From positions 30,457,686-30,521,685 of the forward strand of contig JALGQZ010000006.1 of NCBI GenBank assembly GCA_023105745.1: a stretch of 64,000 nt of DNA, read 5' to 3'. The number at the start of each line of letters is the position of its first letter. Position 1 is the first letter of the stretch. Below the pieces are notes generated by a model. That model saw only the letters and a program-made list of their open reading frames with translations. It was not told the DNA's origin and did no database searches. Below are positions 48,297-58,869 of the stretch, one piece after another. The stretch comes from Austropuccinia psidii. Lineage: Eukaryota > Basidiomycota > Pucciniomycetes > Pucciniales > Sphaerophragmiaceae. The position numbers and the translations under genes are program-made.

Positions 48297-48596
48297 TGGA
48301 AGAAAATTATATCCCACTTGAGACCCAGTCACAGGCCAACACACCAGTGACACCCTCAGAACCAGAGGGCAGCAAGGGAAAAGGAAAGAGGCACAGTGAA
48401 GGTCTCATCACAGCCAAGAAGTGGACACCAATAGCCACTCAGAGGAGTAGAAAACCACGAAACTCTGCTTCAATACAAGGTAAACCAACCTTAACCACTT
48501 GTACAGGGAAGATTACAATTATTAACCCAGTTGTAACCTCCAAAGGCAAACTGCCCAAGTCAGCAGACAGTAAATTTGTACAAGGCACAGTCAAAG
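48297..48596 (+). CDS. Element D exon 2 (Gag N-terminal domain)
   Basis: Exactly 300 nt, open, with the same length and frame as in B and C. The first codon, ATG, is completed by the last base of exon 1. The peptide is Lys/Thr/Pro-rich and basic. Without splicing of intron 2 the frame would end at TGA 48641-48643, which lies inside the intron 2 branch motif. Confidence 0.68.
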
Positions 48597-48664
48597 GTAA
48601 ATACCCTAAGAACATAAAGTTTTTGACTGCTTGCAAACACTGATATGTCCCCTGTATACCTCAG
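48597..48664 (+). other. Element D intron 2 (predicted)
   Basis: 68 nt: AAAG/GTAAAT, CTGAT at 48640-48644 (branch A 21 nt before the acceptor), CTCAG at 48660-48664, with a second AG at 48665-48666. A typical fungal intron size. Confidence 0.68.
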
Positions 48665-48666
48665 AG

Positions 48667-49365
48667 ACCTTGGCTTCCAAAGGAACCAGCCAGAGGATAG
48701 AGGAGGATTGTCCAGAACCAGAAGACCTGAAAGAGGACACCCTGGACACAGTGGTGGATGGCAAAACAATGAGGGAGATAATATCAACCTTGCCATTCAT
48801 ACTCCAATTCAACAGAAACCTCAAACCAGAGGACTGGAAGGATATGGATCAAGTTCTTCAAATCCACCAACTCCTCAAAGATTTGTTTCAATGGAGCATG
48901 GACAACAAAAGGTTCAACCTGGAAAGTCACTGGGCAGAATTTGGAGCAAATTGCCAGAAGATCTGTCTCAAAGAGATAGACTTCAAAGAAATTATGATAA
49001 TCACCAAAAATTGGAATCCTACCAGGCAGTTCAGACTCCCGGAGGCAAGGGCACAGAGGATAAGGGAGAATCAAGCCACTATCCAAGCTATAGAAGAACA
49101 GTTAACCCAGACAGGGCCTACTCAGATTCCTTCAGCCTCACAAGGAACAGGCCAAATCAGCTCTCCGGTGGCTTCACACCATTCAGAAACCAGCAGATCA
49201 GTGGCCAAGAGTCACCATTCTTCACAATTCCAGGAAGTTTCCAGGAGAAGACAAGGAAACAAGGGCAAGAACAAAACCTCCTTCAACCAGAGGAGGAAAG
49301 AGTCAGACCCCATGATCCAGAAGCTGTTAGATTTGGTGAAAGGAGTACACAAGAACCAGAAGTAG
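48667..49365 (+). CDS. Element D ORF2, overlapping gag in another frame
   Basis: The 244-codon frame counted from a TTG at 48631, intact and ending at 49363-49365. It is open in parallel with the gag frame (48645-49778) over about 700 bases. The protein sequence is close to that of C (about 25 differences over 244 residues by eye), with a helical middle and a basic tail. It is joined to exon 2 by the CAG acceptor of intron 2. I do not recognise a domain; an accessory or alternative Gag-like product is inferred only. Confidence 0.5.
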   Translation, partial: TLASKGTSQRIEEDCPEPEDLKEDTLDTVVDGKTMREIISTLPFILQFNRNLKPEDWKDMDQVLQIHQLLKDLFQWSMDNKRFNLESHWAEFGANCQKICLKEIDFKEIMIITKNWNPTRQFRLPEARAQRIRENQATIQAIEEQLTQTGPTQIPSASQGTGQISSPVASHHSETSRSVAKSHHSSQFQEVSRRRQGNKGKNKTSFNQRRKESDPMIQKLLDLVKGVHKNQK

Positions 49366-51225
49366 TTGTAAACCACTCTAGAATCAGTAGTCCTAGTAAT
49401 AGAAAGATTACCCCCACTCATATTGAACACAACATTGTCACACCTGAGAGTAACTTAAACGGTGATGCACTGTGGTTACAAATGTCCCAACATGCCGAAC
49501 AATCTGCAAAGCTGTTTGCAAAACTTGAAACTGGCCATAAGAGGATGAAAAAAACACAAGCCTCCTTGGAACAGATAGTTAAGAGTCTTCAAGAAGGATA
49601 TGCTCAACTGAGCAAAGCCTCTGAAGAAACCAACAAAAGATTCAATCTAGTCTTTGAAGAACAACACCACAGCAAAAGGGACAGGGATTGTCTGGACCAA
49701 GACATAAACAAATTGTTTAATGTCTACCATAACTTGAATCCCCAACCACAAGGCCAAGTTATGGAGAATCCATATTAACCAGATGACATCAAACCAGATT
49801 CCATGTTGATGAATAAGGCAAGATCTCCATCACAATACCAGGATGGAGATGGAATGTCTTATTCAGAGAAGGACGCCTTAAAACAGCTTCCTGAGGCCTC
49901 AAGATGGCCCACATTCTCTGGATCAGGAGAATATGATCATATGGAACTCATAGATTATATTGATGGACTCTTCATTGATGTACCAAGCATACCAGACTAC
50001 TGGATTACTGCTAGATTGAATACTGCATTTAAAGGTCATGCTAGTATATGGTACACAGAAATGAAAGAAATGCATTGCAGAAGAAACTTGCCATGGTGAA
50101 AGAGTCAAATCATTCAAAAGGACAGTAATGGAACTTGGATAAGGAAAAAGGACCATGTCATTTGAGAATGACAAATACTCAGTGGACAAAGATCCATATG
50201 AGTGGTGTCTTAGACAGTCTAAGAGACTTAAAGACATTGATCCTCAGATGAACATTCAAATGAGGAATCACAAGCTTCTGACACAACTGCCAGGAGAACT
50301 GGAGCATGCAGTAAGATGCAGATGCAACCAAAATTGCACTCTAGATGACATTGCCAACACCTGACAAGATATAAGGAAAAGGACTAACATAGGGAAATTC
50401 ACCCCATATAAGAGCAGTAGTTTCAAAGAGAAACAACCTTTCAGGGTAGAGTTTAAAGACAAACCCAAAGAAAGAGTGGCAGAAGTGGCAAAGAAGAGGA
50501 ATTCTTGTCACCATTGTGGTTCAAAAGACCACTATGCCAACAACTGTCCAAAGGCAAAGAAAAAATGCTATTCCAATGAGAAAGTCCCAGAGGAAGAATC
50601 TCCAACAGAGGATTCTGAATAAGACTCCATGGGCAATGCCATCAGAGAACCATCTGATGATGATCAAGACCCAAGAGAGGAATTTTTAGTGGAATACCAA
50701 GAGGAAACCCCACTAGAAATTCTGGACATACAGCTGGAAGCAGGATGGGCACAGGACACTGCTAACAAGAACTTTTGCAAACACACAAAAGATTCACAAA
50801 CATTCCTGGTTACACCAACCAAAGGAATGGCATATATACATGGAACAGCCACAAAGATGACTCTCTGTATTGACAATTCTCAGCACCCATTGATCATTGA
50901 TAGTGGTGCACACTTCACCATAGTGGCCAGGAACTATCTGGATTCCCACTTCCCAAACTGGGAAAAACAGCTCTTGCCCACTAAGGCAAAGAACTTTAAA
51001 AGTGCATCAGGGAAGATGACTTCCATTGGGACAATTATCAAAGAGATGATTATACCCCACAGGAAGGGTAATATCAGACTCAACCCAGAGTTTGCAGTGC
51101 TTGATGATGCCCACATCCAGGGGTTTTTACGGGGGACAGACTGCCAGAGGATGTATGGCATAGACATTTACAACAGTAAAAATAGGCACATCATCATTGG
51201 TACTAACAAGGAAAAGAAATTTTGA
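48667..51225 (+). pseudogene. Element D gag (exon 3) and protease
   Basis: The gag frame is open to 49778, where TAA (PY-stop-PDD) is shared with B. It then continues through the capsid-like domain with TGA at 50097-50099 and a frame change at about 50100-50155. The C-terminal capsid has a TGA at 50362-50364. The intact zinc knuckle CHHCGSKDHYANNCPK lies at 50509-50556, a TAA near 50620 follows, and protease has the active site IIDSGAHF. Protease ends at the TGA at 51223-51225, in the same codon as in B. Confidence 0.87.
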
Positions 51226-52536
51226 CTAGATATATACCAGATATCTTCTCAAGATCCACTAGAAGAACTTCTGAAGGAATTCAGAGAGGGACAGTTTAGC
51301 ACTACCCTCACCAGTAAACAAAAGCTACGCTTACTGAAGATGCTGAGAAAGAACAGACCAGCATTTGCCATTTGTGAAGAAGCATTAGGCAAGATCAAAG
51401 GCCATGATATAGAACTATATCTGGATGTGGAAAGGCCTTATCCACCCATGCTTAGGAGACCTCCTTACCAAGTGAGTCTGGAAACTAGGAAAGAAATTGA
51501 AAAACATATCAATGAACTCCTGGACATGGAAGTCATCAGGGATATTGGACACAATGAAATAGTGGAAATAACCACTCCTTTCCTAATCACCTGGCATGAT
51601 CGCATGTCCAGATTGTGTGGAGACTTCAGAGCTCTGAATAACTACACAAAAGCAGACAGGTACCCTATACCAAGGATACCTCATGCCCTGGATAAACTGG
51701 CAAAAGCCAAATACATAACCAAAATGGATTGTATGAAAGGCTTCCACCAGAATGGAGTTAAACCAAACTCCATGAAATTACTCAGAATCATATGCCATAT
51801 TGGCATATATGAGTATACCAGGATCCCATTTGGCATCAAGAATGCACCAGCCCACTTCCAAAGGATGATGGACACCATATTACAGGAAGAAATACTGGAA
51901 GGCTGGATGGTAGTATATATTGATGAAATCATTATATACTCAGAAACATGGGAACTTTATGTGCAATGAATAGACAGAATACTGAGTAAATGCACACCCA
52001 TAAATTCAAAAATTTCACCTAAAAAGTGCAATTTTGGCCAACAAGAGCAATTAGCTCTAGGAAATAAAGTCTCAGGTCTTAGTCTGGCAATTGACCAGAA
52101 AACAGTAGCAGCAGTACTGCAAAAGCCAGTACCAAAAAGCATCAAAGAGATGCAATCCTTCCTTGGGTTTTCTAGTTACTATAGAAACCACATCAAAAAC
52201 TTTGCACACATAACTAGTAGTTTATGCAAGTTATGTTCAAAAGATGTAGTTTTTTAAATAACCAAGGAAAGGAGGGATGCATATGAGAGGATCAAATATG
52301 AACTCACAAATCCACCTGTGCTCATCTTACCTGACTTTGAACTACCATTCAAGTTATACATAGATGCAGCATGCAGTCAAGGCCTAGGATCAGCCCTTCA
52401 CCAAAGACAAATTGTGGATGGTGACCCAAGAGAAGGAGTAATTTGCTACATCTCAAGGCAGCTGGAATATTTAGAATCCAGGTATGGGGCCACCCAGACT
52501 GAGTGTCTATGTCTACTCTGGGCTCTAGAAAAACTC
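51226..52536 (+). pseudogene. Element D reverse transcriptase and RNase H N-terminal half
   Basis: The RT frame 51340-51969 has [30 protein letters not shown] and [14 protein letters not shown]. The catalytic box reads Y-I-D-E instead of Y-I-D-D, so one catalytic Asp is replaced by Glu. It ends at TGA 51967-51969 (the position where C has TAA). The thumb and connection follow, with a TAA near 52255, then RNase [19 protein letters not shown] up to ALEKL, where element E is inserted. Confidence 0.88.
52532..52536. repeat. Target-site duplication of element E, left
   Basis: AACTC, repeated at 61779-61783. Confidence 0.92.
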
Positions 52537-53314
52537 TGTCACAGGGGCTCTTCTAAAATGAAGAGGGCCTGGCACTCAGTGAACAGACTTACTTATGGAG
52601 GGCTCAGAAGAGTACTCAAATGATAAGAGTAATAGAGTCAGAGGATAAATTCCTAGTCATAAAATAATAAGCATAAAAGATAAGAGAGACAAAACAAAAG
52701 CAATAATAATGAGCCAACCACAAATAATCCTGTACCACTGTTTCAACCTCTTCAGAAAAGAGAAAAGGATTAATAAAGGATATGGCCACCAGGACTCTAC
52801 TGAACAGGTGGGGGAAGGCAAAGACTAACTTAATAAATAATAAAATAATATTTCTTAAATGAGAATTAAAATAATATTAAATAATAAATCCAATATTTTA
52901 ATTAACTGGGGGAAAAACCCCCAGGCGGATGAAGAGGGGGTGGTATATGTGAGAAATACCAGCCTTGGAGTTTGAGTGTTGAGATACTGGCCTGTATGCT
53001 GGAAGAAGTTGTATGTGGGATTGAATCCTGTATTGGTGAATCCAATACATCTTATAGAGTCAATACAGGTATTTGCGCCTGTATTGATGAAAGGCCTGTT
53101 ATTGGTGAATCCTGTATTTGGGTCTTGCCTGTATGAAACTGTATTGAGGTCTGAAAACTGTATTTGGAGAATGTAGAATGAAACCCCCTTGCTAATTGGG
53201 TTTTGAAGGGTATCCATGAAATAATGATTGTTGCTGATTGGGTTTTGAAGGGTATCAATGAGGTAATGATTGTTGAAGATGATTGGTAATGCCCCTGCCT
53301 CCTTGGCTGTGACA
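52537..53314 (-). repeat. Element E 3' LTR
   Basis: 778 bp, ends TGTCACAG and CTGTGACA, an 8-bp inverted terminal repeat. It contains several CTGTATT/AATACAG motifs in both orientations (53030-53165). The polypurine tract AAGAGGGGGATAA lies at 53315-53327. Confidence 0.94.
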
Positions 53315-53754
53315 TTATCCCCCTCTTGAAAGTGGTGAGCTCTGAGCACCATAAGTATAGTGAGTCTTGATGAGCTTGCAATCAATCCATACAGTTCTTT
53401 CCCCAATTCCTTGAATGTATCCCATGAAACTTTCTTCTTTAATCAATGCTCAAACAAAATCTTCATTTAATCATTTGTGGGTATCTTCCCCTTGATCTTG
53501 ATTCTGAATTCCCTCTTTTCCTTCAAAATGCCTTCATTCTTCTAAAAAAATGTTCTTCTTGTCTTGAGTGTCTTCACTAAACTTTTCCTGAGTCCTCATG
53601 GCTTTTGAAAAGGGGGTGACCTGGGTTTATGTCCCAAGAACACCTGATTTCATCATAATTTTGAGTCTTGACAGTGTTGGCATGAAGTGGCCAATACTTG
53701 AGGTTTTGGACCATTTCAGAAGTCCTGGCCAAAATCCTTGATTTTGTGATTGAA

Positions 53755-54240
53755 GGAGATTTTGGCCAATTTGCGCAAAGTGCGCAAATGCGCAAAGTGC
53801 GCAAATGCGCAAATATGCCATAATGGCATATAATGGTGAAAAAATTGAAAAACTTGATTTATGATGAAAAATTGGCCTTATAGGGTGTTCTGGCCATTTT
53901 GCGCATTTTTGCGCAAAATGCGCAAATGCGCATATATGCCATAATGGCATATATATTGGTGAAAAAGATGAAAAAGTTGATAAATGATGGACAAATGGCC
54001 TCTAAGGTGTTCTGGCCATTTTGCGCATTTTTGCGCAAAGTGCGCAAATGCGCAATTATGATGAAATTGGCCAAAAAGGCCTTTTGAAGACTTTTGACAA
54101 GATAAACAGGCCTTTTGCGCAAAAGTGCGCAAATGCGCAAATTTGCCAATATGCCTAATTAAGCATATTTTGATGAAAAATGATAAAACTGAGCTATTTT
54201 GAAGTTTTGAGGTTTGATATGGCCATTTGTGCCAAAGTGC
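53755..54240. repeat. GCGCA-rich tandem repeat in the 3' non-coding part of E
   Basis: Units of about 93-128 bp start near 53762, 53890, 54012, 54105 and 54223. Each has a GGCC box, two to five TGCGCA palindromes, and often ATGCCATAATGGCAT. The last copy is decayed. ORFs predicted here on the minus strand (CAFAHFAQ-like) arise from the repeat and are not genes. CpG is conspicuous in otherwise AT-rich DNA. Confidence 0.85.
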
Positions 54241-54754
54241 ATAAATTCATGAAATTGGCCAATTGGGCCATTTGAAGCAGGGTTTTCCTTTTGATCTTGA
54301 TTTCCTCCTGAATGTCTTTCTTCTTATCTCCTTCTTGAATGGTCAATTGCCATAGATGCCTTGCTGATTGGGCTTTGGCTTTCAATTTTGATCTTAAGGA
54401 ATGAGTTTAAGGCTGACTTGAAGAAGTTTTGATGAGGGTTATCTGTAGGTGGTCTTTACCATTACTAGTGTTTTGCTCTTTGATTATTGAATGAATTGAG
54501 CCCCCAAACGTGAGATGGGAGTGATGACTACTGCTTTTTGAAATAAGAAGTAAAAATAAAAATAAAAAATAAAAATAAAAGATACAAGTAAAAGAGAATG
54601 AAATAAAAAATAAAAAATGAAAATGAAAATAATTGAGAGAAAAAGAGAGTAAAGAAAGAAATAAGAAATGCCTGAGGGTTGTCCTTCTTGTGGTGAGTTC
54701 TTGATTTTTGGCCAAAATGTTCTGAAAAATAAAATCAAGCATTTGATGCTCACA

Positions 54755-55164
54755 GCGTGGCCAAGGTAATGTTTTACAAGAAGTAGACCCCTCAGGGCTG
54801 CATACCAGGAGATGGAACTTACTTTCATAACTTCCACTCCCCACCAAGCACCATAAATGAAAAAGAAATTATGCCATAACATGAATTGTGGTAATGAATG
54901 TCTTGAAAGATAATTTATGGCATGATTAAAGAAAGAAAAGAAAATAAGAGAAAGATTGGGCCATATCTTGATGAAAAGTCCAAATGTTGAGGGTATGATG
55001 TTGCAAGGCCTTCTGAACCTGTCCAAAGAATTGACAAGTGCTCACAAAGTGGCCAAGGTGATGCTTACAACAAATTTGGGTAGAATACCCCCTTAAAGGT
55101 GCATGCCAGGAGAGGAACTTACTTTCATAGACTCCAATCCCCACCAAGCACCATAAATCAAACT
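54755..55164. repeat. Direct repeat pair of about 120 bp after the E chromodomain
   Basis: 54755-54878 and 55037-55164 share GTGGCCAAGGT, GCATNCCAGGAG, GAACTTACTTTCATA and CCCCACCAAGCACCATAAAT in the same order. The minus strand of each holds GAAAGTAAGT, a donor-like motif. No ORF. Confidence 0.6.
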
Positions 55165-56699
55165 CTTGAGGCATTTGGGCCAGGCTTGTCTGGATACAAA
55201 GTGTGAAAATCCTTGACAAGGTCTGGGGAGTTGGTTCCCAAGTTGTTCTTTCTGGGTCTTCATTGAATCCTTTCCACTCCACTAAATACCATAATGAACC
55301 TCTCTTGAGTTTTGAGTCCAGAACCTGAGCCACTTCCCATTCTTCTTGCTCTTTCACTATTACTGGAGGTGGTGGCAATTGGTGTCGATTTGGGATAGTT
55401 GATTGCTTCACTGGTTCTAACAAGGACACATGGAAAACAGGGTGAACTGACTTCCATTGTTGAGGCAACTTGAGGTGATATGCATGGCTGCCAATCTTCT
55501 TGAGAACTTCAAAGGGTCCCAACCATCTTTCTGAAAGCTTTTTGGTGGGTCTTGTTGTCTTGATGTTCTTGGAAGCTAGCCATACTTTGTCCCCAGGTTG
55601 GAAATCAGGTGGAATTGCTCTATTTTTATCTGCATACTTCTTAAAACGCTTTATTGCTTACTCTAATTCTTCTTTGACAACTTGCTGTACTGATTGGAGT
55701 TTTGATGATAACTTTCCAGCAGGTGTATCTTGAGAAATGTGAATTGAATCAAAGCTGGGATTTCTTCCATAAATAGTGAAAAATGGAGACTGTTTTGTTG
55801 ATGAATGTTCTGCATTATTATAGGCAAATTCAGCCAGAGGGAGGCAGGTGTGCCAGTCATCTTGATGGTAACTGACATACATCCGAAGATACTGTTCTAG
55901 AATCTGATTTACCCTCTCTGTCTGTCCATCTGTTTCAGGGTGAAAGGCAGTTGAAAGATCTCTTGATATCTTGAGCTTCTGACACAATTGAGTCCAAAAT
56001 GATGAAACAAATAATGAACCTCTATCACGAACAATACTGATTGGAAGACCATGTTTGGAAAAGACATGATTAATGAATATTTGAGCTAAATCCAAAGCAG
56101 TGATTGTTGAATAAGTTGGAATGAATATTGCCATTTTTGAAAATCTGTCTACAACTACTAAAATTGAATCAAAGTTGCTTGACAAGGGCAATTGGGTGAT
56201 AAAGTCCATTGATAAGGAATTCCAAGGACCAGATGGAATTTGAAGAGGCTTGAGTAATCCAAACTTCTTATGGTGGATGTTCTTGTTTCTTGAACATTGC
56301 TGACATGAGGACACATAGTCCTTGATGGTTTGATTCATGCCAGCCCAATAAAAATCCCTCTTGATGAGCTTGAGGGTCTTCTCCTGGCCAGGATGGCCAG
56401 CCAACAGTGAGTCATGACGCTTTTGAAGAATGTCCAATTGAATTTCATGATTGCTTGGAATGACTACTCTATCTTTGAACAATAATAATTTTGCTTGAGG
56501 TTCAAGAGAATAGTCTGGGACTGATTCTCCTCTTGCTAATTTCTTGAGGATTTCCTTATAATCTTTGTCTTTCCATACTTGTCTTTGAATTTGATCAACT
56601 ACATCTGAAAAAACATCAACTTTAATTGAGAAGAATCTTGACTCTTGAATTTCATTTTGCTTGAGAACTTGATGAAAATTTTGAGGATTCTTGCTGATG
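55164..56699 (-). pseudogene. Element E integrase with chromodomain
   Basis: Zinc module (HDSLLAGHPGQEKTLKLIKR to CQQCSRNK), catalytic core with MDFITQLP, IVRDRGSLFVSSFW and AFHPETDGQTERVNQ (all three acidic residues present), and a TAA at 55658-55660. The frame then resumes with RWLGPFEVLKKIGSHAYHLKLP (GPF module) and a chromodomain (VAQVLDSKLKRGSLWYLVEW, KGFNEDPERTTWEP). A 1-nt shift near 55231 follows; the expected end (DLVKDFHTLYPDKPGPN) lies in the next frame and stops at about 55164. Confidence 0.9.
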
Positions 56700-57954
56700 A
56701 AATGCACCCCCCTCTCTGGGTACACATCGTCCCGACGTGACAAGGCATCTGGTAAAGTGGCCAGCCTGCCTGGGCGGTAAGTGATGATAAAGTGAAATTC
56801 AGATAGAAATTCTGCCCAACGGGCTTGACGACGAGTAAGGACTTTAGAGGACATAAAATACTGAAGGGAACAATGGTCTGTCAAGACCTCAAAGGAATCA
56901 GAAAGGGAAAGGAGAAAAGCTCTCCAGCGCTTGAGAGCCCAAACTTTGCCAAGGAGTTCCTTGTCATGAATTTCATAGTTGAGTTCAGCTGGTAAGAGCT
57001 TGCGACTATCAAATGCAATGGGATGCTTTCCTGAGTCATTCACCTGACTCAGTACAGCACCCAAGGCATAATCAGAAGCATCAGTCTCCACAATAGTTGG
57101 TAGAGAAGGATTAAAATGAGAGAGAATAGGAGCAGTGGTGAAAGCTTCTTTGAGTATCTGAAACTGACTAAGAGCTTCCTCATTGAAGATAAAGGGAGAA
57201 TCTTTTTTAAGGAGGGAAGTGAGAGCAGAGATTTTTTGGAATAATTCTTAATGAAACAACAATAAAAGTTGGCAAAGCCAAGAAAAGATTGGAGGGCCTT
57301 GATGTTCTTGGGCTGAGGCCAATTGAGGATTTGTTGAACCTTTGAAGAATCCATCTTGAGACCATCACTTGAAACAACATAGCCCAAGTATTCCACACTT
57401 GAAGCATGGAATACACACTTGGAGGCTTTAGCAAACAAATTATTGTCTCTCAGTCTTTGGAGAACAGAGGCCACATGTTTAACATGTTCATCCAAAGAGC
57501 TAGAGAAGACCATAATATCATCTAAGTACACTACAACAAAAGTATCCAAATAATCTGCAAAGATATCATTCACAAGATTTTGGAATGAAGCTGGAGCATT
57601 TGTTAAGCCAAATGGCATAACAAAATACTCATAACTGCCATATTTGGTTCTAAAGGCAGTTAAATGCTCATCCCCCTCTTTAATTATCAGGAGATTATAA
57701 GCACCACGCAGATCTATCTTGGAGAACATAGTAGCACCGTTAAAGACGGTAAGAAGCTGATTCATTGGAGGAACAGGATACCTGTTCTTCCTAGTGACAG
57801 CATTAAGTTTGCGGTAGTCAACACACAAACAAAGACCACCATCCTTTTTCTTAACAAAAAGGACAGGTGCTCCTGTTGAGGAGGAGCTTGGTCTGATGAA
57901 ACCCTTCTCTACATTCTCTGAAATGTAGGCCTGCAGTGTTTCTGACTCATTCTA
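56700..57954 (-). pseudogene. Element E reverse transcriptase and RNase H
   Basis: [43 protein letters not shown] and an intact YLDD box ([12 protein letters not shown]), then the connection SFLGFANFY. The TCCAAAAAATC run at about 57232 has six A where seven would keep the frame, so RNase H ([50 protein letters not shown]) lies in the neighbouring frame, open from there to 55658. A TAG at 57952-57954 separates protease from RT. Confidence 0.9.
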
Positions 57955-58869
57955 TGATAAAGAGTAGATAACACCAACTGGAGGTAGAAGACCCTCCAGT
58001 TCAATATGATGATCACAGGCACGGTGTGGAGGAAGTTTCTCTGCTTTCACTTTGGAGAATACATCCAAATATTTGTGATAAACAGGAGGGACTACCTTCA
58101 GCACAGTTTCAATCTCTTCTGGCTCTTCCTCCTCATCCCACTGCTCCTCCAGGGAGGCATGAAAAGATAAAGGAGGAAGGTCCATATCCCCTTGAAAGAG
58201 ATGAAGTGAAGATAAAGCAACATCTTCTCCAACATCTTTTATCTCTTTGAAGACTTCATCTCTTAATGGAAGTAATGACTGAGAGGGAAAAGTAGAGGGG
58301 TTATGGACAGAAGGAGGAAAGGAAGGTGTCTTAAGTTCACCAACCAGAGCAACACTTTTGACAGCAGTGGATAAGTCATTACTAGTAGAAGAAATAATAC
58401 CACTAGAATCCTTATGACTAGAATCATAGGTGATCAATCCATTTTTCCAATCAATAATGGGATTAAAATGGTAAAGAAAATCATAGCCCAATATTAGGTC
58501 TTCTCCCTTGGGTGAATCTATGATAAAGAAATCCCATTCAAAGCTTGGGAAGGAAGGTAAATCAACAACCCACTTGGTATAATGGGTGATGAACAGGGAA
58601 GTGGATTCATTAGAATCCAGAATGAAAAGAGGAATCTTTTCAGGGAGCTCTGACATGGTCAATGAGTACTTGAGAACAAAATTCTTTGCAATAAAGGAGT
58701 TTGTAGCACCAGAATCAATGAGAATACTATAAAAAATATCAGAGATTGAAGAAAAAATAAGAAATTTTAAAGATTTCTTGACACTAGTATTCAGAGTGCA
58801 CAATTGTGCTCTTGAAGGAAATAAGTGAGAACCATTGAACACATCATGATTCCCACTCAGGCTTTTCCC
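57955..58869 (-). pseudogene. Element E aspartic protease (start of pol)
   Basis: The pol frame is entered at the slippery site (58869-58863) and runs to the TAG at 57952-57954. The active site is ILIDSGATNSFIAKNF (Asp-Ser-Gly intact), followed by a second-strand region (DLILGYDFLYHFNPIIDW) and an acidic Ser/Pro-rich linker before RT. It has no ATG start, consistent with expression by frameshifting. Confidence 0.85.
58825..58869 (-). promoter_or_regulatory. Predicted -1 ribosomal frameshift site between E gag and pol
   Basis: In sense orientation the heptamer G-GGA-AAA (58869-58863) is in gag phase, followed by the 6-nt spacer GCCTGA containing the gag stop (58859-58857). A 7-bp stem then pairs GTGGGAA at 58856-58850 with TTCTCAC at 58831-58825 (one G-U pair, 18-nt loop). 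Slipping back one base reads GGG-AAA-AGC and enters the protease frame without a stop. Confidence 0.75.

Noticed and set aside
52855..53406. ORFs of 155-183 codons on the minus strand (also 61319-61786)
   Set aside because: They lie inside the two LTRs of element E and appear twice only because the LTR is duplicated; the composition is repeat-like (CTGTATT motifs).
53627..54149. Several minus-strand ORFs of 84-107 codons with repeated CAFAHFAQ-like segments
   Set aside because: They are translations of the GCGCA tandem repeat in the non-coding 3' part of element E, present in several frames at once, with no start context or domain.
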